Source: Erythrobacter sp.
GTDB lineage: Bacteria > Pseudomonadota > Alphaproteobacteria > Sphingomonadales > Sphingomonadaceae
Assembly: GCF_030066995.1 (NCBI RefSeq)
Contig: NZ_JASJAP010000001.1
Coordinates: forward strand, 913,230-977,229
DNA length: 64,000 bases
Direction: 5' to 3'
A program made the translations under genes and the position numbers. The first letter of the stretch is position 1, and each line of letters starts with the position of its first letter. The notes beneath the pieces were generated by a model. That model saw nothing but the letters and a program-made list of their open reading frames with translations, was not told the DNA's origin and made no database searches. Shown here one piece after another: positions 29,598-36,771 of the stretch.

Positions 29598-29939
29598 TCA
29601 GTCTTCGGGAAGGGTGATCACCACTTCATCGGGATGCAGGACACCGAGGTCACGGCGAGCCAGCTCTCCGGCAAGGTCGGAATCGACGCTCTCGGGATCA
29701 AGCAGGTCCACCCGGTTTTGAAGCGCCGAAATCTCCTCCTTGAGGATCGTGATCTTGTCCTGCCGCTGATCAAGGACCGCCGAGTTCTCATACCACGCGA
29801 GCACACCCCACGGGCCGATAATGGCAAGTCCCGCCAGCGCCAGCAGCACGAACAGGGCAGCCCACAGCCGCAAGGGGTTGTTCGGCAAGGCGACCTGAGG
29901 CCGCTCGCTGTATCCCGTGATGAATTCCTGCCCCGTCAT
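29598..29939 (-). CDS. ftsB: FtsB/DivIC-like septum formation initiator
   Basis: 113 residues from ATG at 29937-29939, preceded by a GAAGGA ribosome binding site. A TTG at 29975 would add 12 residues. One membrane helix (about 26-48, LWAALFVLLALAGLAIIGPWGVLAW) is followed by a coiled coil (ILKEEISALQNRVDLL) and a short conserved end (LARRDLGVLHPDEVVITLPE). This is the FtsB/DivIC architecture, which links FtsL and FtsQ in the divisome. Being next to pdhA is usual in alphaproteobacteria. Confidence 0.88.
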   Translation of the reverse strand: MTGQEFITGYSERPQVALPNNPLRLWAALFVLLALAGLAIIGPWGVLAWYENSAVLDQRQDKITILKEEISALQNRVDLLDPESVDSDLAGELARRDLGVLHPDEVVITLPED

Positions 29940-30047
29940 GTCCTTCACAGAATCACAGTTGGCGTCGTGGTTCAAGGACTAAAGGACCGGCGCGGCGATT
30001 TATCGCTTAAGCTGAGGGATTTGAGCCGTCCTGCGCGCCTGCCGCGA

Positions 30048-31208
30048 TCAGTATGAACGCGGAAGGCCAAGCACGTGTTCGGCAAGGTAGGAGAGGATCA
30101 GATTGGTTGAGATCGGCGCGACCGTGTAAAGCCGCGCCTCGCGGAATTTGCGTTCCACATCGTATTCCTCGGCAAAGCCAAACCCGCCATGGGTCTGCAC
30201 GCACATGTCGGCCGCGGCCCAGCTGGCTTCGGAGGCAAGCAGCTTGGCCATGTTGGCTTCCTCGCCCGGATTGCCGCCTTCGTCGTACACATGGGCGGCG
30301 TGGTGCACCATCAGTTCGGCGGCGCGCATCTGCGCGTAGCAGCGCGCGATGGGAAACTGCACGCCCTGGTTCTGGCCAATGGGCCGCGCGAACACATTGC
30401 GGTCGCTGGCGTAGGCGCTGGCGCGCTCGATAAACCACTTGGCATCGCCGATGCACTCCGCAGCGATCAGGATGCGTTCCGCGTTCATGCCCGACAGAAT
30501 GTAGCGAAAGCCCTTGCCCTCCTCGCCTACGAGAGCGGTGGCCGGGATGCGCAGATCGTCGAAGAAAACCTCGCACGAGGAATGGTTCATCATCGTGCGG
30601 ATCGGCTTGATCTCCATCCCGTTCCCCAGCGCCCGCTGCATGTCGACCAGAAACATCGAGAGGCCTTCGGTCTTCTTCTCGACCGCCTCGCGCGGGGTGG
30701 TGCGCGCGAGCAGCAGCATGAGGTCGGAATGCTCGGCCCGGCTCGTCCAGATCTTCTGGCCGTTGATCACATACTCGTTGCCGTCCCTGACGGCGCGGGT
30801 CTTGAGGCTGAGCGTGTCGGTCCCGCTGGTCGGCTCGGAAACACCAAAGGCCTGCAAGCGCAGTGAGCCGTCGCCGATCCGGGGCAGGTAGGTCGCCTTC
30901 TGATCCTCGCTGCCATAGCGCAGCAGCGTGTTCATGATGTACATCTGCGCATGCGCCGCGCCGCCATTGCAGCCGGTTGCCTGGATTTCCTCCATGATCA
31001 CACAGGCCGCATCGAGGCTGAGACCGCTACCGCCATATTGGGCCGGGATCAGCGCGGCGAGAAACCCCGCCCTGGTCAGCGCGTCAACGAATTCGCCAGG
31101 ATATTCACGCACCGCATCCTTTGCGCGCCAGTATTCCCCGGGGAAGTCTTCGCACAGCGCGCGCACAGCGCGGCGGATCTCCGCCAACTCTTCGGTCTCG
31201 TTCTTCAT
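30048..31208 (-). CDS. Acyl-CoA dehydrogenase
   Basis: 386 residues of the FAD-dependent acyl-CoA dehydrogenase family: LQAFGVSEPTSGTDTLSLKTRA (flavin contact), INGQKIWTSRAEHSD, and the C-terminal MCVQTHGGFGFAEEYDVERKFREARLYTVAPIS. The last has QxHGGxGF...E in the catalytic-base region. The substrate cannot be read from sequence; it is not clearly a short- or medium-chain type. The ATG at 31206-31208 has GAGAGGA upstream. It is divergent from the haloalkane dehalogenase with 159 bases between. Confidence 0.9.
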   Translation of the reverse strand: MKNETEELAEIRRAVRALCEDFPGEYWRAKDAVREYPGEFVDALTRAGFLAALIPAQYGGSGLSLDAACVIMEEIQATGCNGGAAHAQMYIMNTLLRYGSEDQKATYLPRIGDGSLRLQAFGVSEPTSGTDTLSLKTRAVRDGNEYVINGQKIWTSRAEHSDLMLLLARTTPREAVEKKTEGLSMFLVDMQRALGNGMEIKPIRTMMNHSSCEVFFDDLRIPATALVGEEGKGFRYILSGMNAERILIAAECIGDAKWFIERASAYASDRNVFARPIGQNQGVQFPIARCYAQMRAAELMVHHAAHVYDEGGNPGEEANMAKLLASEASWAAADMCVQTHGGFGFAEEYDVERKFREARLYTVAPISTNLILSYLAEHVLGLPRSY

Positions 31209-31274
31209 GATGGTCTGAAATCCTCTCTTGCCGCGCGGCTTGCCCGCCCGAGCGCCTCTAGTCCACAGCCTGTG

Positions 31275-31293
31275 TTTGCTCTTGCAAAGCAAA
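31275..31293. repeat. Short inverted repeat between divergent genes
   Basis: TTTGCT, seven bases, AGCAAA. It lies in the shared promoter region of the acyl-CoA dehydrogenase and the dehalogenase and could be an operator. No T tract is positioned for a terminator. Confidence 0.35.
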
Positions 31294-31367
31294 AATGCTG
31301 ACGCGTGGGGCTGGCCGATCAGTTGCAACGTGATACTGAGTTTATCGGCCAAGAGGAGAGAAGAATC

Positions 31368-32282
31368 ATGCAAATCCTGACATCGGACCTAGCGCGTTTT
31401 GCAAACCTGCCCGACTACTCCTTTGCCGAAAACTGGCTTGAGATTGATCTTGGCGAGGGACACACAGGCCGAATGCACTATCTGGACGAGGGTCCAAGCG
31501 ACGCTCCGCCCGTCCTGCTCTTTCATGGCGAGCCAAGCTGGAGCTTCCTCTATCGCAAGATGATCCCCATCCTTGTCGAAGCCGGATTTCGTTGCCTTGC
31601 GCCGGATCTCATCGGCTTTGGCAAGAGCGACAAGCCGGACGAAGTCGGCTTCTATACCTATGCGCGTCACACCAGCTGGCTCAAGCAATGGCGCGACGCG
31701 GTCGTGCCCGAGAAAGCCGGGCTGTTCTGCCAGGACTGGGGCGGCCTGTTGGGCCTGCGGATGGTCGGCGATGAGCCTGAGCGTTTCACATTCTTGGTTA
31801 CGAGCAACACTTTTCTTCCGACCGGCGGCACCCCTTCGCCCGCCTTCCTGGCCTGGCGCGAATTCGCGAAGTCCTCACCCGAATTCCAGATTGGCGAATT
31901 GCTCCAGCGCGCCACCGCGACCGAGCGCACGCCCGCCGAGGTGGCGGCGTATGATGCGCCCTTCCCCGACGAACCAAGCAAAGCGGGCGCGCGCGCGTTT
32001 CCACAGCTGGTACCAGTCGAGGACGGCATGGACGGGATCGAGGAGAACAAGCGCGCCTGGGTCGGTCTGGCCGCGTTCGACAAGCCCTTCCTGACGCTGT
32101 TCGGCGAAGACGATCCGGTAACCGGAGGCCTCGCCCCCGCGCTCATCGATCGGGTCGCCGGGGCGAAGGGGCAACCGCATGCAACGCTTTCCACCTGCGG
32201 CCATTTCAGTCAGGAAGACCGCCCGGTCGAACTGGCGCAAGGCGTGATCGATATGGCCAAGGCGGCGGGCATCACAAGCTGA
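31368..32282 (+). CDS. Haloalkane dehalogenase, HLD-I type
   Basis: A 304-residue alpha/beta-hydrolase that cleaves carbon-halogen bonds to give an alcohol and halide. The nucleophile is D123 in FCQDWGGLLGL, with W124 as one halide-binding Trp. W163 (FLAWREFA) is the probable second. The oxyanion region HGEPSW is at 53-58. The acid is in FGEDDPVTG (D248/D249) and the base is H279 (CGHFSQED). The position of the acid and the QDWGG pattern place it with DhlA/DhmA (HLD-I). Start: ATG at 31368 after AAGAGGAGAG. Its stop is 10 bases before an MFS transporter gene. Confidence 0.92.
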   Translation: MQILTSDLARFANLPDYSFAENWLEIDLGEGHTGRMHYLDEGPSDAPPVLLFHGEPSWSFLYRKMIPILVEAGFRCLAPDLIGFGKSDKPDEVGFYTYARHTSWLKQWRDAVVPEKAGLFCQDWGGLLGLRMVGDEPERFTFLVTSNTFLPTGGTPSPAFLAWREFAKSSPEFQIGELLQRATATERTPAEVAAYDAPFPDEPSKAGARAFPQLVPVEDGMDGIEENKRAWVGLAAFDKPFLTLFGEDDPVTGGLAPALIDRVAGAKGQPHATLSTCGHFSQEDRPVELAQGVIDMAKAAGITS

Positions 32283-32292
32283 GCGCGCGCCC

Positions 32293-33516
32293 TTGACCCA
32301 ATCCGTCACCGCTTACCTTACCCGGCGGCAAGAACTCTGGCTGGCGTTGGCTATCGCCGTGGTGACCGCCAACGCGTACTACATCCACCCGATCATCGGA
32401 GAGGTGGCGGAGCACTTTGGCGTCAGCGACGCGCGCATCGGGATCGTCCCTGCGCTCAATCAGTTGGCCTTGGCGGTTGGCATTCTCCTGCTGCTGCCGC
32501 TGGGGGACCGGTACTCCAATCGAAGGCTAACCATCATCTTCAGCGTGTGCCAGTGCGCTGGCCTGCTGACGATGACCTTTGCGCCCGATTTCGCGACCTT
32601 CACGGCTGGATCCACCTGGCTCGGCTTCTTCACGATCGCGCCCTATCTCCTACCGGCCTACGCTTCCAAGCGCGTCGCGCCCGAGCGGCTCGGCTACGTG
32701 ACCGCGACGCTCACCGCCGGCGTGTTGTTCGGGCTGCTGGTTGCCAGAGTCGGCGCCGGTGTGGTGGCCGATCTTTACGATTGGCACGTCGTTTATTGGT
32801 GCGCGAGCGCGGCGATGCTGGCCGTGACCGTGGCGATGCCGTGGATTGTGCCCGCGCAAGAGGCCTCGGCATCCCCGGTGACACAGCCCAAAGGCGGATA
32901 CATGGCTTTGGTTGTGTCGATCTTTCCCCTGATCCGCTCGCATCCCGAAGTTCTTGTCTCGGGCGCTATTCAGGGTCTCGGCTTTGGCCAATTCATTGCG
33001 CTCTGGTTGGCGCTCGCCCTCCACCTCACCTCTGACACCATGGGATACGGCACTGACGTTGTCGGCTATCTTGCCGGGATGGCTGCGCTCAGCGTCTTGA
33101 CGACCCCGCGCTTCGGCCAGATCGCGGACCGTATCGGGGCGCGGCGCGCGCGTTTCATCTTCGGGTGTATTCAAGCGGCGGGCACGGCGCTGTTTCTGCC
33201 TTTTGGCGACAATCTGTGGCTGTTGCTTGCTCCGCTCCTCGTCACCACCACGGTAGGCCCGGCTATCGATGTGTCGAGCCGTATGACCTTTCTTTCCGTC
33301 GCACCCGAAATCCGCACGCGCCTCACGACCGTGTACATCGCCTTGATGTTTATCGGCGGCGCTATTGGAAGCCGCCTGGGCACGGAGATTTACGCCGCCT
33401 ATGGCTGGAACGGCACCGCCCTTGCGCTGGTCGCGGCCTGCACTTGCGTGACCGCGCTCGCCGGGATTGCTTGGCGCACCTGGGGGCCGCATTACGAGAC
33501 TGTCAGGCCCGCGTGA
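32293..33516 (+). CDS. MFS transporter
   Basis: 407 residues with about 12 hydrophobic helices. The conserved loop between helices 2 and 3 reads PLGDRYSNRRLTI (the G-x-x-x-D-R-x-G-R-R type motif). The N-terminus, LALAIAVVTANAYYIHPIIGEVAEHFGVSDARIG, resembles the YnfM/arabinose-efflux branch. The substrate is unknown. Being directly behind the dehalogenase suggests transport of a halogenated compound or product, or simply a shared promoter (inference). It begins with TTG at 32293. Confidence 0.88.
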   Translation: MTQSVTAYLTRRQELWLALAIAVVTANAYYIHPIIGEVAEHFGVSDARIGIVPALNQLALAVGILLLLPLGDRYSNRRLTIIFSVCQCAGLLTMTFAPDFATFTAGSTWLGFFTIAPYLLPAYASKRVAPERLGYVTATLTAGVLFGLLVARVGAGVVADLYDWHVVYWCASAAMLAVTVAMPWIVPAQEASASPVTQPKGGYMALVVSIFPLIRSHPEVLVSGAIQGLGFGQFIALWLALALHLTSDTMGYGTDVVGYLAGMAALSVLTTPRFGQIADRIGARRARFIFGCIQAAGTALFLPFGDNLWLLLAPLLVTTTVGPAIDVSSRMTFLSVAPEIRTRLTTVYIALMFIGGAIGSRLGTEIYAAYGWNGTALALVAACTCVTALAGIAWRTWGPHYETVRPA

Positions 33517-33891
33517 CAGCGAATGAGGACCACTACCTAGCGCTCGTTAGGCGGATATTGGCGAAAGCGGCCTATACCAGGTCTTGAAGGCGCTTTGCGG
33601 TTTAACCGAGGCTCAGCCCCGCCCCCTTCGGCTGAGACTTACGGTTCGTACCGACAGGTCTTCTTCGTATCACCAGCCTTGATAGCAGGCTGTTCAAGGA
33701 CGCTCCGGCGGATTTTTCCAAGCGGGCAACCGCTTTCCGGATAGGCCGAGCGTTCTTTTTTTCTCGAACGAGATTGGTGTCCCCGACACGATTGGGCTTC
33801 GCCCGCCTCCGCTTCGCTCCGGTTCCGATCGGGGCTGAACCCGCCGCCGTCTTCCAGACGCGCCCGGCCTTCTGAAGAGACCGGTCGTGTC
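33517..33891. other. Structured intergenic region with tRNA 3'-end repeat
   Basis: 375 bases without a credible gene. Three hairpins stand out. CTCAGCC/GGCTGAG at 33612-33636 is extended by AACCG/CGGTT at 33604-33646. CAGCCT/AGGCTG lies at 33674-33692. AAGCGG-gcaa-CCGCTT lies at 33720-33735, followed 17 bases later by a T-rich run near 33752-33761. The last may terminate the MFS transcript. The right part contains a copy of the tRNA-Arg 3' end at 33775-33793. Confidence 0.5.
33775..33793 (-). repeat. Duplicate of the tRNA-Arg 3' end (att-like)
   Basis: 19 bases, TGGTGTCCCCGACACGATT, match 18 of 19 bases at 33892-33910, the CCA, acceptor and T-arm end of the tRNA-Arg gene. The copies are 117 bases apart in the same orientation, as left by an element that once integrated at the tRNA 3' end. 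Confidence 0.6.
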
Positions 33892-33968
33892 TGGTGTCCC
33901 CGACAGGATTCGAACCTGTGGCCTTCGGATTAGGAATCCGACGCTCTATCCACCTGAGCTACGGGGAC
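33892..33968 (-). tRNA. tRNA-Arg (anticodon CCT)
   Basis: A full cloverleaf on the minus strand. The acceptor is GTCCCCG/CGGGGAC, the D-stem GCTC/GAGC, the anticodon stem TCGGA/TCCGA around loop TTCCTAA, and the T-arm ACAGG-TTCGAAT-CCTGT. The anticodon CCT reads AGG (Arg). The discriminator A is followed by an encoded CCA at 33894-33892. 77 bases with CCA. Confidence 0.96.
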
Positions 33969-34010
33969 GCGCCTTGTGGCCGGACCCTCTTAGCACCAGG
34001 GCCTTGCCGA

Positions 34011-34508
34011 TCAATTGAGCTTTTCGGGCGGAGCGGCGGGAAATGGCAGGGGGGCCACCGGAACGCCCTCGTCAAGCAGCTCCTTGGCCTCTTTGAGGCT
34101 CGCCTGTCCGTGAATGGGACCCTCGTCACGCTCGCCGTAATGCATCTCGCGCGATTGCTTGGCGAAGTCACCGCCGACCCAGGTGCTGTCCTTGAGCGCC
34201 TTCGCCTGCGCCTCGGCAAGTTTGGCCATGGCGCGCTGGACTTCCGCGGGCATCTCGCGATTAGCGAGCGGGGCATCGGGCGCGGCCTCATCCGAGGCAA
34301 CCGGCGCAGAGACCCTTGGGACGGCGGTTGGCGCCGCGTTGCCTTTGACTGGTACGGCGGGCGCCATGGGCGCCTTGCTCACCTTCGCGGTCCCGCACTC
34401 CGGGCACGCCAGAAGGCCACGGCTGAGCTGATCTTCGAAATCGCCCGAGGAACCAAACCAGCCCTCGAAACGATGGCCGTGTTCGCAGTGAAGGTCGAAT
34501 ACAATCAT
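34011..34508 (-). CDS. DUF1178 family protein
   Basis: 165 residues. The N-terminus, MIVFDLHCEHGHRFEGWFGSSGDFEDQLSRGLLACPECG, with C8-H10-H12 and a CPEC pair, fits the DUF1178 signature and suggests a small metal-binding (zinc-ribbon-like) head. The middle is Ala/Pro-rich and the C-terminal half is helical. No function is known for the family. It starts 5 bases after the amidase gene and belongs to a grxC-amidase-DUF1178 operon, a conserved alphaproteobacterial grouping. Confidence 0.85.
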   Translation of the reverse strand: MIVFDLHCEHGHRFEGWFGSSGDFEDQLSRGLLACPECGTAKVSKAPMAPAVPVKGNAAPTAVPRVSAPVASDEAAPDAPLANREMPAEVQRAMAKLAEAQAKALKDSTWVGGDFAKQSREMHYGERDEGPIHGQASLKEAKELLDEGVPVAPLPFPAAPPEKLN

Positions 34509-34513
34509 GGTGC

Positions 34514-35335
34514 TTAGTATTTGGGTATCGGTCGTTTGTTGGCAAGGCTGGGCACTTGAGAGCGCACTTCGCCAATGCGCTTCAAGTCTATATCGCAGAA
34601 AGCCAGCCCAGGTTCCTCACCGCCCATGTCCAGGAGCACTTCACCCCATGGATCGACGACGAGGCTGTGGCCATAGGTTTCGCGCCCGTCCTCGTGCTTG
34701 CCCACTTGCGCAGCGGCAATGATAAACGCGCTCGCTTCGATGGCGCGGGCGCGCAGAAGGACGTGCCAATGCGCTGCGCCCGTGGGTTTGGTAAACGCGG
34801 CTGGGACCGCGATGGCCCAGCAATCGTGTCGCCCAAGTTCATCAAACAGCGCCGGAAAGCGCAAATCGTAGCAGATCGTGAAACCGATAGTGTTGAGCGG
34901 CGTGTTGATGTCGACGAAGATGCGCTCGCCAGGCCTGTAGGCTGCGCTTTCTCGCCAGCTTTCGCCAGTTGATAGCTCCACATCGAACATATGGATTTTG
35001 TCGTAATACCCCGGCCCTTCTCCGTCGGCGCGAAAATAGTAGGAACGGTTGGCAAGCATGCCTCCTTCCAGCGGATGTGGCATGGAGCCCAATGCTACAT
35101 CGATATCGTACGTTTCGGCCAGCGCGCAAAAACGGTCATGATATTCACAGTAGGTTGGTTCTTCCATCGCAGCACGACCCCGCGAACGATCGCGGTCGAG
35201 CAACAGCGCCATTTCGGGCGTAAAGAGAATGTCCGCTCCGCCCCCTTTGGCATCGCGTGCGGCCTGCTCGATTACAGCAAAGTTCGCCTCGGGATCGATC
35301 CCCGAAGTCATCTGGAGTAGAGCGATCCTGGTCAC
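34514..35335 (-). CDS. Nitrilase-family amidase (Nit1/omega-amidase type)
   Basis: 273 residues of the carbon-nitrogen hydrolase fold. The catalytic triad is visible: Glu in LFTPEMALL, Lys in YDKIHMFDVEL, and Cys in GFTICYDLRFPALF. The Nit branch includes deaminated-glutathione amidase and omega-amidase, which repair or clear wrongly transaminated glutathione or glutamine. Linkage to glutaredoxin gene grxC (9 bases upstream) favours the deaminated-glutathione role (inference). Confidence 0.9.
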   Translation of the reverse strand: MTRIALLQMTSGIDPEANFAVIEQAARDAKGGGADILFTPEMALLLDRDRSRGRAAMEEPTYCEYHDRFCALAETYDIDVALGSMPHPLEGGMLANRSYYFRADGEGPGYYDKIHMFDVELSTGESWRESAAYRPGERIFVDINTPLNTIGFTICYDLRFPALFDELGRHDCWAIAVPAAFTKPTGAAHWHVLLRARAIEASAFIIAAAQVGKHEDGRETYGHSLVVDPWGEVLLDMGGEEPGLAFCDIDLKRIGEVRSQVPSLANKRPIPKY

Positions 35336-35344
35336 GCCGAGTGC

Positions 35345-35608
35345 TTAGCCAGCCAGCAGGGCGTCAAGCTTGCCCGCCGCGTCAAGCGCAGCCAGATCAT
35401 CCGAGCCGCCGACATGCGTCTCGCCGATGAAGATCTGCGGAACTGTCATCGCATTGGGCGCGCGCGCGAGCATCTCTTCGCGCTTTTCTCCGCCCATGGT
35501 GATGTCGTACTCGTTGAACTCAGCGCCCTTCGAGCTGAGCAAATACTTGGCCCGCACGCAAAAGGGGCAGGCAAATTTCGTATAGATATCGATGGTGGGC
35601 TGGCTCAT
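35345..35608 (-). CDS. grxC: Glutaredoxin 3
   Basis: 87 residues with the dithiol active site CPFC near residues 14-17 (YTKFACPFCVRAKYLL), cis-Pro in TVPQIFIG and GG in HVGGSDDLAAL. It reduces disulfides and ribonucleotide reductase using glutathione. Normal length for a class I glutaredoxin. First gene of a three-gene leftward operon and divergent from hsp20. Confidence 0.94.
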   Translation of the reverse strand: MSQPTIDIYTKFACPFCVRAKYLLSSKGAEFNEYDITMGGEKREEMLARAPNAMTVPQIFIGETHVGGSDDLAALDAAGKLDALLAG

Positions 35609-35642
35609 GCCAAGTGTCCTTATCTCGTGCCTTCATCAAACT

Positions 35643-35672
35643 CTTGAAAGGCGTCTTTGGCATACCAGATAA
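35643..35672 (+). promoter_or_regulatory. Predicted heat-shock (RpoH) promoter of hsp20
   Basis: CTTGAAA at 35643-35649 and CCAGATAA at 35665-35672 lie 16 bases apart, counted from CTTGAA. They resemble the sigma32 -35 (CTTGAA) and -10 (CCxxAT) elements, about 120 bases upstream of the hsp20 ATG. The -10 match is partial. Confidence 0.45.
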
Positions 35673-35762
35673 AGTGTGTCGCCGCGTTTCGCCAGTCATC
35701 GGGAAGCGCAAAAGGCGGCAAACACCCCGACGCTGCGTCAGGCAGGCCGGGTCACGCAAACC

Positions 35763-35785
35763 AAATTGCTCAAACACGAGGATTT
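35763..35785 (+). promoter_or_regulatory. ROSE-type RNA thermometer helix over the hsp20 RBS
   Basis: In the mRNA, AAAUUGCUC (35763-35771) pairs with GAGGAUUU (35778-35785) across a six-base loop. All bases pair except G35768, which bulges, and U35767 forms a U-G wobble. The UUGCU box with its bulged G, paired to the Shine-Dalgarno, is the defining feature of ROSE thermometers. It would block ribosome binding until heat melts it. The ATG is at 35792. Confidence 0.75.
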
Positions 35786-35791
35786 GAAACT

Positions 35792-36286
35792 ATGTCACGT
35801 CTTGATTTTACCCCCTATCGCCGTTCGACCGTGGGCTTTGATCGCCTGTTCGACTTGCTCGAAAGCCAGGCTCGCTCGCAATCCGGCGACAATTATCCCC
35901 CCTTCAACATCGCGCGCCAGGGCGAGGACAATTACCGCATCACTCTCGCGGTCGCTGGTTTTCGTCCGCAGGATATCGACATCACCGCGCAGCAGAACCT
36001 GCTGACCGTGCAGGGCAAGAAGCGCGACGAGGTCGATGACGGTTCGCAGATGCTGCATGTCGGCATCGCCAATCGCGGTTTTGAGCGCCGTTTTGAGCTC
36101 GCCGATTTCGTGCGGGTCGAGCGCGCCGACTTGGCTGACGGGCTGTTGATCATCGATCTGGTGCGCGAAGTGCCCGACGCGATGAAGCCCAAGAAGATCG
36201 CGGTCGGATCCTCGACGCTTAAGGCGGTCGAAACAAACGGCGACACCGATAGCGCATCCGATACGGGCGCGGCTAACGCGGCCTGA
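35792..36286 (+). CDS. Small heat-shock protein (Hsp20/IbpA type)
   Basis: 164 residues. The alpha-crystallin domain is at about 37-130: YPPFNIARQGEDNYRITLAVAGFRPQDIDITAQQNLLTVQGKK, then GFERRFELADFVRVERADLADGLLIIDLVREVP. It ends with the KPKKIAV tail, where IxI/V binds a groove in the next subunit. It holds unfolding proteins in oligomers. The start at 35792 follows ACGAGGA; the frame open from 35657 is upstream leader. Controlled by a probable RpoH promoter and a ROSE-like helix. Confidence 0.94.
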   Translation: MSRLDFTPYRRSTVGFDRLFDLLESQARSQSGDNYPPFNIARQGEDNYRITLAVAGFRPQDIDITAQQNLLTVQGKKRDEVDDGSQMLHVGIANRGFERRFELADFVRVERADLADGLLIIDLVREVPDAMKPKKIAVGSSTLKAVETNGDTDSASDTGAANAA

Positions 36287-36311
36287 TCCGCCAAACCGAC
36301 CATACGTAACG

Positions 36312-36343
36312 AAGGCGGCCTCGTCTGGCGGGGCCGCCTTTTT
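36312..36343 (+). terminator. Rho-independent terminator of hsp20
   Basis: AAGGCGGCC and GGCCGCCTT pair perfectly across an 11-base loop, followed by TTT and C. It lies 26 bases after the hsp20 stop. Confidence 0.85.
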
Positions 36344-36739
36344 CGTGCGCTTCATGCGCGAAAAATCAGAAAGCGCCCTGAGGCGGTGGAGGCGGACCCG
36401 ATGGATCCGCCCCCGCGACATAGAGCCGCCTCGATCAGAACCGAGCGTCCGGGTCGCAGAAGACGCTCCGCTCTTACGCGAGCTTGTCAAAGCGCAAGGA
36501 TCGCAAGACCCTCCCGAGTTACGCGCTGCAAACTCATTGTGACGGTCTGCACCCCCGTCCCCTTTAGAAAACCTAAAGGTCTGTGACGGGGTAGGACCGA
36601 TATCCGGCTGCTGGCAAGTGCAAATTTCAGAGCTTGTAAAAACGCGACAGGACGTTGATTTGTCGCAATTTCCTCGATCGGGTGGCCAGGAGGCCCAAAG
36701 CCCGTGTCATATCAGTGGCTTGGCTGGCAATGGCGCCTG
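36344..36739. other. Intergenic region, hsp20 terminator / pyrG
   Basis: About 400 bases with no gene I can support. The only clear structure is the two-part hairpin at 36553-36591. Several short frames exist but lack ribosome binding sites and family-like composition. Confidence 0.5.
36553..36591. repeat. Two-tier inverted repeat, possible structured RNA
   Basis: CCCCGTC (36553-36559) pairs with GACGGGG (36585-36591). Inside it CCTTTAG (36561-36567) pairs with CTAAAGG (36573-36579) around a five-base loop. Fourteen base pairs in a stem with one asymmetric internal loop, no T tract. It could be a small RNA, a cruciform or a protein site. Confidence 0.5.
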
Positions 36740-36761
36740 AAAACCGACCGGATCGCGGTCG
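36740..36761 (-). terminator. Weak terminator after pyrG
   Basis: On the minus strand CGACCG-CGATC-CGGTCG is followed by G and TTTT, 11 bases after the pyrG stop. The stem is only six base pairs. Confidence 0.45.
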
Positions 36762-36771
36762 CAGGAAAAAA

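Noticed and set aside
35520..35777. Short minus-strand frame between grxC and hsp20
   Set aside because: It overlaps grxC and the hsp20 leader with promoter and thermometer signals, and its translation has no family-like features.
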